Assembly (NCBI GenBank): GCA_050953365.1
Contig: JBMNMN010000021.1
Coordinates: 1 to 15,607, forward strand
From: UBA1426 sp050953365
GTDB taxonomy: Bacteria; Bacillota; Clostridia; Peptostreptococcales; Anaerovoracaceae
Direction of reading: 5' to 3'
DNA length: 15,607 nt
Of the stretch, positions 1 through 7,508 are shown piece after piece (the first letter of the stretch is position 1; each line of letters begins with the position of its first letter). The notes below the pieces were generated by a model. The model did not search any database and was not told where the DNA came from. It saw only the letters and a list, made by a program, of their open reading frames with translations. The position numbers and the translations under genes were made by a program.

Positions 1-528
1 TGTGCTCTGGGTAGAATCGGTGTAGACATATTCAATGAGATAGAGATGGATTCCCTCCTTCAGCTTGCCTTTTTCTGTCACTGTGTATTCTTTCACCCAG
101 GGACTTGAGGCGCCGGTGACCCAGTTCATGGATGCGTATTCCTCATATTTTTCTGACTGCATTTCCGGTGTGAGCAAAGCGTATTGCAATGCCCCGTTTC
201 TCATTTTCACCGCTTCTGCCCAAGCCTTTGCGGCGGCCAGGTGATCCTGCGGGATAAGAGCCTGCTCAAGAAGCCCGATTCTCATATCCTCCTTATCGGA
301 TTCTATGCGGACGGATTTGGTTTCGGCGTCCCACATTACGGATGCACCTAAAGCTTCGGCAATATCTCTTACGGATGCAACGGTGCTTCCGTTTTTAAGA
401 GCAGGTGAGACTGTTGCATCAAGCTCCTTGCCGTCAACGAAAATTTTAATCGCGGAATCCGCGAAAGCAAAAATACTTGTGGCTGCTATCAATAGCACGG
501 CCAGTGCGATGACAAAACTTTTTTTCAT
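1..528 (-). CDS. secreted protein with copper amine oxidase N-terminal-like domain (3' end outside window)
   Basis: The reverse strand reads open from the ATG at 528 to the window edge (176 codons, no stop), so the gene is partial. The N-terminus is a typical signal peptide: KK, a hydrophobic stretch of about 18 residues, then a likely cleavage after AFA near residue 23. Residues about 26-75 fit the Cu_amine_oxidN1 repeat (PF07833): a VDGKEL strand, then ASVRDIAEALGASVMWD and a closing TKSVRIE strand. In Clostridia this module is found in many extracellular or wall-associated proteins and does not imply amine oxidase activity. The rest (residues 80-176) is hydrophilic, with several Tyr/Trp, and I do not recognise it. 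A GGGG-type ribosome site lies about 8 bases before the ATG. The gene is divergent from the two-component operon and could be its target, but nothing in the sequence proves that. Confidence 0.8.
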   Translation of the reverse strand, partial: MKKSFVIALAVLLIAATSIFAFADSAIKIFVDGKELDATVSPALKNGSTVASVRDIAEALGASVMWDAETKSVRIESDKEDMRIGLLEQALIPQDHLAAAKAWAEAVKMRNGALQYALLTPEMQSEKYEEYASMNWVTGASSPWVKEYTVTEKGKLKEGIHLYLIEYVYTDSTQST

Positions 529-893
529 CCTAAAATCCCCTTTCTACTCTTGTTGCTAGCTTTCAAAGTAAATTTACATGGAAGCATTGTGTATTGCACG
601 CTATAAAATCTGACGCAGTGAAGCAAAGCAATGTTCCCTTTATTCTGCCATTTTTTAATCATGTCACTTTTAAGCGGCCTGTGGGTGCAAGGAGGCATTT
701 ATTATGCCGGCTTCAGTATGGTATGATATGAAATTATAAGGAACTATATGGATTTAATAAATTGTTAAGGAACACCACCTGCATTTGTTAAGAATTATAA
801 GATATCCTCTAAATTGAGCCTGCCGCAGCGTGATCAACAGGGCAGGTAACAGATTCAAAGGGGGATTCATATGCAAAAAGGGGAGCGAAAACG
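529..893. other. 365-bp divergent intergenic region with possible leader ORFs and direct repeats
   Basis: There is no long gene here. Visible elements are: an 11-residue ORF at 704-739 (+) reading MPASVWYDMKL, preceded by a strong AAGGAGG at 689-695; an extended -10-like TGGTATGAT at 719-727; two direct copies of TTGTTAAG at 762-769 and 785-792, 23 bp apart; and a weak -35/-10 pair, TTGTTA (785-790) and TCTAAA (808-813), 17 bp apart. An 8-codon ORF at 871-897 is listed separately. The TTGTTAAG pair could be a response-regulator binding site, but its spacing is not the usual 10-11 bp of OmpR-family half sites. No convincing promoter for the leftward gene was found. Confidence 0.4.
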
Positions 894-897
894 ATGA
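871..897 (+). CDS. 8-residue leader ORF coupled to the response regulator
   Basis: ATG at 871 is preceded by AAAGGGGG (858-865) at good spacing and encodes MQKGERKR. Its TGA (895-897) overlaps the response regulator ATG at 894 as ATGA, and its own codons contain the AGGGGAG that serves as that gene's ribosome site. The layout suggests translational coupling of a leader peptide to the regulator. Such a short ORF may also be chance, since a purine-rich ribosome site often creates one. Confidence 0.3.
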   Translation: MQKGERKR

Positions 898-1581
898 ATA
901 TTCTAGTCTGTGACGACGACAGGGAAATAGTGGGAGCAATCGAGATCTACCTAAAAAACGAAGGGTACGAAGTGTTCAAAGCATACGACGGCATCGAGGC
1001 GTTGGATATTCTTCGAAAGGAAGAAATTCATCTCATATTGATGGATATCATGATGCCAAGGTTGGACGGAATGCGCGCCACCATGAAAATTCGAGAGGAG
1101 AAGAACATTCCCATTATCATGCTGTCGGCTAAGTCCGAGGACTACGACAAGATCACCGGACTGAACGCAGGAGCCGACGACTACGTTACAAAACCCTTCA
1201 ATCCGCTGGAACTTGTGGCCAGGGTTAAGATCACAGCTGAGAAGGTATGTGGACCTGGGCAGTTTCGAGAAAAAAACGGGGGTTTATAAATCAGGGGGAT
1301 TGGTGGTAGATGACGAGGCCAAAGCCGTGTACGTGGACGGCGAGCAGGTGCCCGTCACTCCCATAGAGTACGGAATCTTAAAGTTGTTGACCAAAAACGC
1401 GGGAAAAGTGTTTTCCATGAAACAGATCTACGAAGAAGTATGGGAAGAGGTGGCGTACAACCCGGAGAACACAGTGGCCGTGCATGTGAGGAGAATTCGG
1501 GAGAAGATTGAGATCAACCCGAAAGAGCCCAAATATTTAAAGGTGGTGTGGGGAATTGGATATAAAATCGAAAAGTACTAA
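894..1581 (+). pseudogene. OmpR-family response regulator, frameshifted at about 1230
   Basis: The receiver domain starts canonically (MNILVCDDD) and has the acidic pocket D7-D9, the phospho-acceptor D51 in LILMDIMMPRLDG, the switch serine in MLSAKS and the conserved lysine in VTKPF. After VARVK the frame moves by +1: reading on from TCA at 1231 gives SQLRRYVDLGSFEKK, a normal linker, and then a complete winged-helix DNA-binding domain ending GIGYKIEKY at 1581. Removing one base (the A at 1230 fits best) gives 687 nt, or 228 aa, the usual size of this family. As written, translation would stop at 1289 after the receiver domain. The gene overlaps the kinase start by 26 bases. It is the regulator of the adjacent kinase and is VanR-like in type. 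Either sequence error or recent decay would explain the break. Confidence 0.85.
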
Positions 1582-3891
1582 AGGAACTAGAATTGTCAGC
1601 ATTATCGCTTTCATCATCTGTGTGGTTTTCTTCATCGCCACGCTCATGACGGGAGCCATGGCCCTGGAATCAGCATCGGTTATTAACGGAACAGGGATGA
1701 GTGTGGATGAAGTTCTGTTTTCCGAAAACTACAAAGAAAGTCGGAAATTTCAAAAAGACTTTGAGAGAAAAGCCGGAGACATATTGTATCTGATCGGAGA
1801 CCTGAAGGGTGAGGACTATATAAAGAGTGGCAAAACTATAAGCCAATGGAAAATGGATGATCGGATCAGGATGCTGTTTTACGATAAAGCCGGTCAGGAT
1901 GAGAGCATGTATGAAAAATACAACGACTTTCAGGGGGATGGCCGTCAGCGTTTTGAAGAGGATTATGCGGATGAAATCGATCAGATCAAACAGCAGTTGA
2001 TTTTAGACGAACTTCGAATCTTCAAAAAAGCAAAGGAAGAGTTGGACGGGACCAAAGGTTTTATTTACTTTGCGACAGACGGTGTCTACACCGTGACAAA
2101 TATGGAAGGTTTGGCTTCGGATGCGGGCCCGGACCAGAGTCCCACTTTGAATACGGGTGAGGACATGGATGCAGCAGCAAATACGGAAGAACCTGTAATG
2201 GATAGCAGTCGCTTTCTCAGCATGGTGGGCAAAGCCGAATACCTGATTTATGAAAACGGCAAGATGACTAAAACATCTCCCAGCGCTGAGTCTCCCAACC
2301 AAGGCGTAAGATACAGCGACAGATATTTGGAAGAGCGATTCCACGATCAATACAATCCCAATCTTAAAATGTATTTTGCCTTTGATGAAAGCAATATTGC
2401 CGCTAAGGAAGAAGCGTTTCAGGCAAGCAGGAATGAGATACTGAAATGGGTACCCATCGTAGTGGGCTGCGGATTGTTGACACTGGTTTCCCTAATTGTC
2501 CTCATAGTGCTTACAGGCAGAAAAGATGCCGAAGGCAACCGCCCCAGCTACAGGATCGACAGGATCTTTACTGAAATCCAGCTTCTCATTATCGCCCTAT
2601 GCTTTCTCGGAGGAGGACTTCTGTTTTTAAACCTTCTATACGAAAGCATCCGGTACAATTCCTATCGATTTTCAAGTGCATACTCCGCTGAACACTGCCA
2701 TGCTGCTGTGGATGGGAGCGGCAGTGCTGGTAGGCTCTGGTAGCAGCTTCCTTAGGTCTGCTCTTTATCCTGTCCTGTGTGCGAAACATAAAGGCGGAAC
2801 GGTTTTTAAAGAACTCGCTGATCTACCGGATCCTCGCCGCAGCTGTTCAGCGGCATTCACTCCATTTATCACGGCGGCAGCATAATGCGAAAAGTGGTCC
2901 TCATAACTTTGGCGGTCTCGCTCCTTTCGGCTACAGTGGTGCTGGCTCCGGTGGCGGTCTTCCTCATCTTGATCCTGGCCCCCAGATGGGTAAGGAAGTA
3001 TGAAGAAATCCGCAAGGGAGTAGGTGAAGTGAGGAACGGGAACCTGACCTATAAAATTCCCGTGACCGGAAACGGGGAGTTGGATCGGTTGGCGGCAGAG
3101 ATCAACGAGATATCCGCTGCATCCAATTGCAGCTATTCAAAATGAATTGAAGAACCAGAGGTTAAAGACGGAATTGATTTCAAACGTTTCCCACGACTTA
3201 AAAACTCCGTTGACCTCTATCATAACCTACATCGATTTGCTCAAGACGGAAGGTCATGGACAGCGAAAACGCGCTCGAATACCTGGAGGTGCTGGACCAG
3301 AAAAGCAAGCGGCTGCAGAAGCTTACCGAAGACCTCTTTGACGCAGCGAAAGCTTCCAGCGGAGCAATTCCGGTCAGGCTCGAAAATGTGGATATGCTCT
3401 CCCTGATAAATCAGGGCTTGGGTGAGATGGAGTTCGAAAATTGAAGCATCCGGCCTGAAGTTCATCGTGACGGCTCAAGGAAGAGAGCCTTTACGTTCTG
3501 GCCGACGGTCAGCTGCTGTGGCGCGTGGTGGAAAATCTGCTGGGCAACGTACTGAAGTATGCGCTCCCCGGATCGAGAGTTTACATCGATTTAAAAGAGA
3601 TACCGGGAACCAACGGAAAGGATGCCCAGGTTCTGTTGGAAATCAAGAACATCTCGAAAGATGAGCTGAACATCCAGCGCCGATGAACTGATGGAGCGCT
3701 TTAAGAGAGGAGACGAGTCAAGAACCACCGAAGGAAGCGGATTGGGACTGGCCATTGCCAAGGATTTAGTGCTCCTGCAAAACGGCTGGTTTGAGATCAA
3801 GATCGACGGGGATCTGTTCAAAGCTATTGTGATGCTGCCCCGGACGTGGCCGCAAGAGCCGGATCTTCCGCAGGAAGACAGAGGACAATGA
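1556..3891 (+). pseudogene. sensor histidine kinase, multi-TM, eight +1 frameshifts
   Basis: The start is a TTG at 1556 inside the regulator gene, after AAGGTGGTG. Followed across frames, the protein has TM1 (residues about 13-35), an extracellular part of about 260 residues, a cluster of TM segments, a HAMP-like linker (about 2995-3110), the phospho-acceptor His in NVSHDLKTPLTS (about 3183-3218), dimerisation helices, and a HATPase domain with an N box (VVENLLGNVLKYA) and GSGLGLAIAKDL. The frame advances by one base near 2675, 2754, 2842, 3113-3129, 3255, 3437-3440, 3479 and 3675. Deleting eight bases leaves 776 codons exactly, and I see no nonsense codon in the rebuilt frame. Between shifts the residues are conserved. 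This favours sequence error in one stretch, or very recent inactivation, over old decay. A terminator follows at 3923. Confidence 0.85.
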
Positions 3892-3922
3892 GCCTGTAAA
3901 GGGTTGCAGCAGATTTATATAG

Positions 3923-3958
3923 AAGGACAGTTTCATTTTGGAGGGAACTGTCCTTTTT
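3923..3958 (+). terminator. Rho-independent terminator after the two-component operon
   Basis: A perfect 10-bp stem, AAGGACAGTT (3923-3932) with AACTGTCCTT (3946-3955), has a 13-base loop and runs into TTTTT (3954-3958). It lies 31 bases after the kinase stop and before the next ribosome site. Confidence 0.88.
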
Positions 3959-4008
3959 GCATGGCACTGCATAACATATAGAAAAAATATAAAGGAGTCA
4001 TTTTTGCC

Positions 4009-4575
4009 ATGAAAAGGAGAAATTGCATCCATTCTGCATGTATCAACGAAGAACAGCTAGGTATCATGAACCTGTTTCGCATGCTGTGGGAGCAGCATGT
4101 AAACTGGACGAGAGCTTTTATTGTCAGTGCCCTTGCAGGTCTGGAAGACCTGGATGTGGTAACCGGGAGGCTGCTTCGTAATCCGGCGGACTTTACGAAC
4201 ATATTGAAACAGTACTATGGATATGAAAAAGCGGCAGAGTTTGAACGGTTGCTTCGAGCCCACCTGCTGCTGGCTGCCGACTTGCTGAATGCGGCAAAGG
4301 CGGGAGAGGAAGAGGCCGCTCAGCTGGCGTGCAGAAAGTGGTATCACAATGCTTCAGAGATCGCTCATTTTCTGTCGGACATCAATCCCTACTGGAATGA
4401 AGATCAATGGAAGACTCAGCTCTTTGACCATTTGAGTATGGTGGAAGAAATCGTAACATTGAGAATGGCAGGTAAGTTTGAAGAAGAGACCGTCGTCAGC
4501 GACATGAATGAGCAGCGAGCTCTGTCAATGGCGGACTATATGGCGGCAGGTATCATCAAGCAATTTACATTATAA
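4009..4575 (+). CDS. conserved all-helical protein of the family often mislabelled acetylglutamate kinase
   Basis: 188 aa. The ATG at 4009 follows AAAGGAG (3991-3997); a second in-frame ATG at 4066 (MNLFRMLWEQH) is the point from which homologues align, so the true start may be there. I recognise the pattern as a clostridial family: LWEQHVNWTRAFI near residues 24-36, then NPADF, a Tyr-Gly segment, a helix LLRAHLLLAADLLNAAKAG, KWYHNASEIAHFLSDINPYW, a DHLSMVEEIV helix and a final MADYMAAGIIKQF. Many database entries of this family carry the name acetylglutamate kinase, yet there is no amino-acid-kinase fold here: no glycine-rich nucleotide loop, and about 100 residues too few. A four-helix bundle with conserved His/Glu/Trp is likely. 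The function is unknown. The gene is monocistronic, lying between a terminator and an inverted-repeat element. Confidence 0.85.
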   Translation: MKRRNCIHSACINEEQLGIMNLFRMLWEQHVNWTRAFIVSALAGLEDLDVVTGRLLRNPADFTNILKQYYGYEKAAEFERLLRAHLLLAADLLNAAKAGEEEAAQLACRKWYHNASEIAHFLSDINPYWNEDQWKTQLFDHLSMVEEIVTLRMAGKFEEETVVSDMNEQRALSMADYMAAGIIKQFTL

Positions 4576-4576
4576 T

Positions 4577-4783
4577 AATCAGCAGGGAAGGTTCTTTTTG
4601 GAATTCAAGTATAAAATATTTTTTGGAGCCAGGGTTACTCTCCCGCTCGATGGCTACGCGCAGCGTGCCGTACGATTTAGACGGTCCGTCCTGCCCGGTT
4701 GGCACTTGCTTGTACTCGCCGGAGCGCAACCCTGCTCTCCAAAAAATGCAATTAATAATCAAAAGGAACCTTCCCTGCTGATT
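4577..4783. ncRNA. candidate structured noncoding RNA bounded by nested inverted repeats
   Basis: The outer arms 4577-4600 and 4760-4783 are complementary over 24 bases with one mismatch. The inner arms 4618-4636 and 4728-4747 pair over about 19 bases with one small interruption. The core 4637-4727 is much more GC-rich than its flanks and folds further. Read on the minus strand: CGCTC with GAGCG; AGC..GTGCC with GGCACGCT; GGAC with GUCU; a GTAC/GTAC pair that could be a pseudoknot; and ACGC-GCA-GCGT on the plus strand. Nested helices with short purine-rich single-stranded parts are typical of a structured RNA. Size and architecture remind me of the raiA-motif RNA of Firmicutes, but I cannot confirm this, and the raiA gene is not next to it. 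The strand is unresolved: a TATAAT at 4571-4576 precedes it on plus, while purine-rich loops slightly favour minus. Alternatives are a MITE-like repeat or an oversized terminator. Confidence 0.5.
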
Positions 4784-4828
4784 TTGACACGGAATACAAC
4801 AGCGCCGGCAATCCCTGTTTTTCTGGAC

Positions 4829-4857
4829 TTTTTGGCTTAATAGAGGTATTCTATAAT
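4829..4857 (+). promoter_or_regulatory. possible promoter for the tmk operon
   Basis: The perfect TATAAT at 4852-4857 has no good -35 box; the hexamer 17 bp upstream is TTTTTG. It gives a leader of about 90 bases before the first gene of the operon. Confidence 0.3.
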
Positions 4858-4951
4858 CTAGGATAATCCAAGCGATATTCGGATTTAGGCAACGGAGTCA
4901 CAAATCTTCTTTGTTGATTTCTCTGAAGATACGAAGGAGGAAGTGCTGAGT

Positions 4952-5080
4952 ATGAGCACTATGACCATATTAAAAATCACTTTTACGGCGCTTCTCTGTA
5001 TTCCGGTATTGGCTTTATCCATTTACTTAATCGGGAAACTTATGGATGAGATTATTAAAAAGCCAGGGAGGCAAAAATGA
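4952..5080 (+). CDS. 42-aa single-pass membrane peptide upstream of tmk
   Basis: The ATG at 4952 lies 11 bases after a strong AAGGAGG (4934-4940); a second ATG at 4961 is possible. The product reads MSTMTILK, then a hydrophobic segment of about 20 residues (about 9-29), then a charged tail KLMDEIIKKPGRQK. This is one membrane helix with a basic C-terminal end, likely cytoplasmic if the N-terminus faces out. The stop TGA (5078-5080) overlaps the tmk start as ATGA, so the two are probably translated in a coupled way. I do not recognise a family. Codon use and the strong ribosome site support it as a real gene. Confidence 0.65.
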   Translation: MSTMTILKITFTALLCIPVLALSIYLIGKLMDEIIKKPGRQK

Positions 5081-5715
5081 AGCCGGGTTTATTTATTACT
5101 TTTGAAGGCCCCGACGGATCTGGGAAGACAACACAAATTCACATGCTGGCGGATTTTCTTGCCTCGAAAGGTATGGACCCTGTTTTGACACGGGAACCCG
5201 GGGGAACTAAAATAGGTGAAATGATCCGGGAAATATTACTGGATCCTTGCCATCATGAGATGGCTCATCTTACGGAAGCTTTGCTCTACGCAGCTTCCAG
5301 AGCCCAGCACGTGGCTCAGATAATACGGCCCGCGCTGGAAGCAGGAAAAACAGTAATATGTGACCGCTTTATGGATTCCAGTATTGCATACCAGGGCTAT
5401 GGGCGCAAGCTTGGCGAACGGGTTCGCATAATTAACGAAATTGCCGTGGACGGGGTTGCTCCCGATCTGACTTTCCTCATATTGGTAGATCCGGATGAAG
5501 GAAAAAAGCGTATAAGCAATGGAGTTTTGGACCGACTGGAATTAGAAGAAATCGACTATCATAAGGATGTGTATCAAGGCTATCTTGAGTTGGCTTATCA
5601 ACATCCGGAAAGGATCTGCATCATTGACGGTTTGCGCGGAATTGAGGAGATCGGCGCGGAAATCACAGAGAGGACGATAGAATTTTTAACAGCGCGCCGA
5701 GGGATCGAGTTATGA
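5077..5715 (+). CDS. tmk: thymidylate kinase
   Basis: 212 aa, the usual length. It phosphorylates dTMP to dTDP with ATP in the cytoplasm, on the path to dTTP. The Walker A loop is GPDGSGKTT at residues 11-19. The TREPGGT motif (about 38-44) contacts the substrate, and DRFMDSSIAYQGYG is the DR[YF] and base-binding segment. The LID region carries the DRLE element (NGVLDRLELEE). The start overlaps the upstream peptide stop, and the stop overlaps the holB ATG at 5712, so tmk sits in a tightly coupled operon with holB and ricT, as in many Firmicutes. The yaaQ and yaaR genes found between tmk and holB in Bacillus are absent here. Confidence 0.97.
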   Translation: MKPGLFITFEGPDGSGKTTQIHMLADFLASKGMDPVLTREPGGTKIGEMIREILLDPCHHEMAHLTEALLYAASRAQHVAQIIRPALEAGKTVICDRFMDSSIAYQGYGRKLGERVRIINEIAVDGVAPDLTFLILVDPDEGKKRISNGVLDRLELEEIDYHKDVYQGYLELAYQHPERICIIDGLRGIEEIGAEITERTIEFLTARRGIEL

Positions 5716-6512
5716 AACAGAGGGAGTTGAGAGAGCGGCTGGTTCATCTCGCTCGAAGCGGCAGGCTGTCCCATGCCTACATATTGGAATGCAGCGAAAC
5801 AGATCATTTGATCCGCTTTGTTCAGAGCCTGGTAACAGAACTTACTCCATATAAAGAAGATATTCATATTGTTTGCGCGGACGGACTGTCGGTAAAGGAT
5901 AAAGCCATTGAGGAACTTTTGGCAAGACTCAGCTTAAAGCCTCTTGTGGGCCAGAGAGTTGTAGCCGTTATCCGGGATGCGGATACGATGACGATTCGCG
6001 CGCAGAATCGTTTGTTGAAAACCCTTGAGGAGCCGCCCGGCGGAACGGTGTTGTTCTTACTTTCAAGCAATGCTGAGCATCTTTTGCCCACCATTCGCTC
6101 CCGCTGCGTGCTGCTGCGGTTGGAGAAAGAGGGGGATGAAGAGGAAGAAGGTTCATGCACCGAAACGGTTTTTGAGCAGGCTGGCACCATCTGTGCTATG
6201 ATTTTGGATGGAAAGAGTTACTATGCCATCGTCGACAGGCTGAATGAAATAACAGGGCAAAGGGAAGAGGCTTACGCATTCCTCGATGCCATGGAAAAAT
6301 GGTACAGGGATATTTTGTTGTGTTCGACAGGAATCGCCTGTGAATGGAAAGATCCTCATATACAAAAACTAAGTAAACTCCTCCATAGAGAGAAAGCATA
6401 CCGCGCAGTTGCTCTCATCGAGGAGGCGCGGCGGGATTTAAACCGCCACATCAACACGAACTATACTATCAAAAACATGGTATTGAAGCTGATACAGGAG
6501 GAACCCACATGA
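5712..6512 (+). CDS. holB: DNA polymerase III delta-prime subunit, compact form
   Basis: 266 aa. This clamp-loader subunit helps load the sliding clamp onto primed DNA. The start is RLSHAYILE, as in the family, followed by a Walker-B-like VVAVIRDADTMT (about 82-93), RAQNRLLKTLEEPPGGTVLFLLSS (about 97-120) and the sensor/SRC motif LLPTIRSRC. The C-terminal part is helical. Compared with typical delta-prime (about 300-330 aa), the segment just after SHAYILE is shortened: there is no glycine-rich P-loop and no four-cysteine zinc module. Delta-prime is not expected to hydrolyse ATP, so it may still work structurally. The gene is coupled at both ends by ATGA-type overlaps with tmk and ricT. Position and the central motif block make the identification firm. 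Confidence 0.92.
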   Translation: MKQRELRERLVHLARSGRLSHAYILECSETDHLIRFVQSLVTELTPYKEDIHIVCADGLSVKDKAIEELLARLSLKPLVGQRVVAVIRDADTMTIRAQNRLLKTLEEPPGGTVLFLLSSNAEHLLPTIRSRCVLLRLEKEGDEEEEGSCTETVFEQAGTICAMILDGKSYYAIVDRLNEITGQREEAYAFLDAMEKWYRDILLCSTGIACEWKDPHIQKLSKLLHREKAYRAVALIEEARRDLNRHINTNYTIKNMVLKLIQEEPT

Positions 6513-7426
6513 CAAAAGTAGCGGGTGTTAGGTTTAAGAAGGCGGGAAAAGTTTACTATTTCGACCCTGCGGGACTAGAGGTTACCAAGGGCATGAATGT
6601 GATTGTTGAAACAGCCCGCGGGTTGGAATTCGGTACTCTGTCCGAAGATATAAAAGAAGTGGATGAGAAGGAGATTGTGGCTCCTTTGAAGAAAATCATC
6701 CGCATAGCAAATGAGAAAGATGTAATTCAGCATCAGGAAAACCTAAAGAGGAAAGAGAAGGATCTGGCACTTTGTCAGGAGAAGATCGATAAACACAAAT
6801 TAGATATGAAGTTGGTGGATGTGGAACACACCTTCGACAACAGCAAGATCATTTTCTATTTCACTGCAGACGGTAGAGTTGACTTTCGCGAATTGGTGAA
6901 AGACCTTGCCAGCGTTTTCAAAATGCGCATTGAGCTTAGGCAGATAGGGGTAAGGGATGAGGCCAAGCTCATAGGGGGAATCGGTACCTGCGGAAGGGCT
7001 TTGTGCTGCCATTCCTGGTTGCCGGAGTTTGATCCGGTATCTATAAAAATGGCCAAGGTTCAAAACCTTTCTCTAAATCCCACCAAAATATCCGGCATTT
7101 GCGGCCGGCTCATGTGCTGTCTCAAATTTGAAAACGATGTCTATTGCGAACTCAGGAAGGGCATGCCGGATGTGGGAGAAAGAGTATTGACTGTGGACGG
7201 CATGGGTGTTGTGGTAGAGAGCAACATCCTGGAAAACAAGATAAAAGTTCGCCTCGTGCTGGAAGAACAAGACGGTGACAAACCGGAAAAATTGTCACCT
7301 GATTTCAGTTATTACACAAAACAACAGATTCGTCGTTTGGGCAAAAAGAACGAAGAATCTTTTGAGGATGACGATGAGATTGATGCGTCCCTGTTGCAGG
7401 AGATTAAGAGTCTTTTGCAGGATTGA
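6509..7426 (+). CDS. ricT: PSP1-domain regulatory iron-sulfur complex subunit RicT (YaaT-like)
   Basis: 305 aa. In Bacillus subtilis RicT (YaaT) joins RicA and RicF in an Fe-S complex that promotes RNase Y maturation cleavages and the Spo0A phosphorelay (sporulation, competence, biofilm). The PSP1 core is clear: VGVRF-type start, a charged coiled-coil-like stretch at about 62-95, FYFTADGRVDFRELVKDLA, RIELRQIGVRDEAKLIGG, then two cysteine motifs, GTCGRALCC and GICGRLMCC, which are the expected cluster ligands. The acidic C-terminal tail (ESFEDDDEIDASLLQEI) is variable in the family. The ATG overlaps the holB stop (6509-6512). Transcription ends at the hairpin 7457-7492. Confidence 0.96.
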   Translation: MTKVAGVRFKKAGKVYYFDPAGLEVTKGMNVIVETARGLEFGTLSEDIKEVDEKEIVAPLKKIIRIANEKDVIQHQENLKRKEKDLALCQEKIDKHKLDMKLVDVEHTFDNSKIIFYFTADGRVDFRELVKDLASVFKMRIELRQIGVRDEAKLIGGIGTCGRALCCHSWLPEFDPVSIKMAKVQNLSLNPTKISGICGRLMCCLKFENDVYCELRKGMPDVGERVLTVDGMGVVVESNILENKIKVRLVLEEQDGDKPEKLSPDFSYYTKQQIRRLGKKNEESFEDDDEIDASLLQEIKSLLQD

Positions 7427-7456
7427 GGCGACGGCACAAAACAATATAAAAAAAAT

Positions 7457-7492
7457 AAAAACCTGTTCATAATTTTAGGTGAACAGGTTTTT
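7457..7492. terminator. bidirectional Rho-independent terminator between ricT and abrB
   Basis: The perfect 13-bp inverted repeat AAAAACCTGTTCA (7457-7469) and TGAACAGGTTTTT (7480-7492) has a 10-base loop. The T-run serves rightward transcripts (tmk operon). The A-rich left side (7448-7461) gives a long U-tract to leftward transcripts (abrB). Confidence 0.92.
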
Positions 7493-7508
7493 CTTTTCCA
7501 AAGAAGGT

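Larger units (their letters stand above)
4576..4951. other. 376-bp intergenic region: RNA-like element plus tmk-operon leader
   Basis: The first 208 bases are the inverted-repeat element described separately. The rest (4784-4951) is AT-rich and holds a TTGACA at 4784-4789 without a good -10, a perfect TATAAT at 4852-4857 with only a poor -35 (TTTTTG at 4829-4834), a weak ATCTTC/GAAGAT stem (about 4903-4930), and the AAGGAGG (4934-4940) of the small gene at 4952. No further ORF is convincing. Confidence 0.5.

Noticed and set aside
894..3891. Programmed +1 frameshifting as a genuine system
   Set aside because: The nine sites share no slippery codon, stop or stimulatory motif. Error or recent decay is far more likely, so it is reported as a pattern to check, not as recoding.
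4571..4576. TATAAT as a promoter for the RNA-like element
   Set aside because: It coincides with the TTA-TAA end of the preceding gene, and the -35 position (AGGTAT) does not match. Kept only as a weak hint of strand.
4565..4762. 65-aa minus-strand ORF and overlapping plus-strand ORF (4508-4840) in the inverted-repeat element
   Set aside because: Neither has a ribosome site. They span complementary arms, so the codons are dictated by base pairing. Better explained as a structured RNA or repeat.
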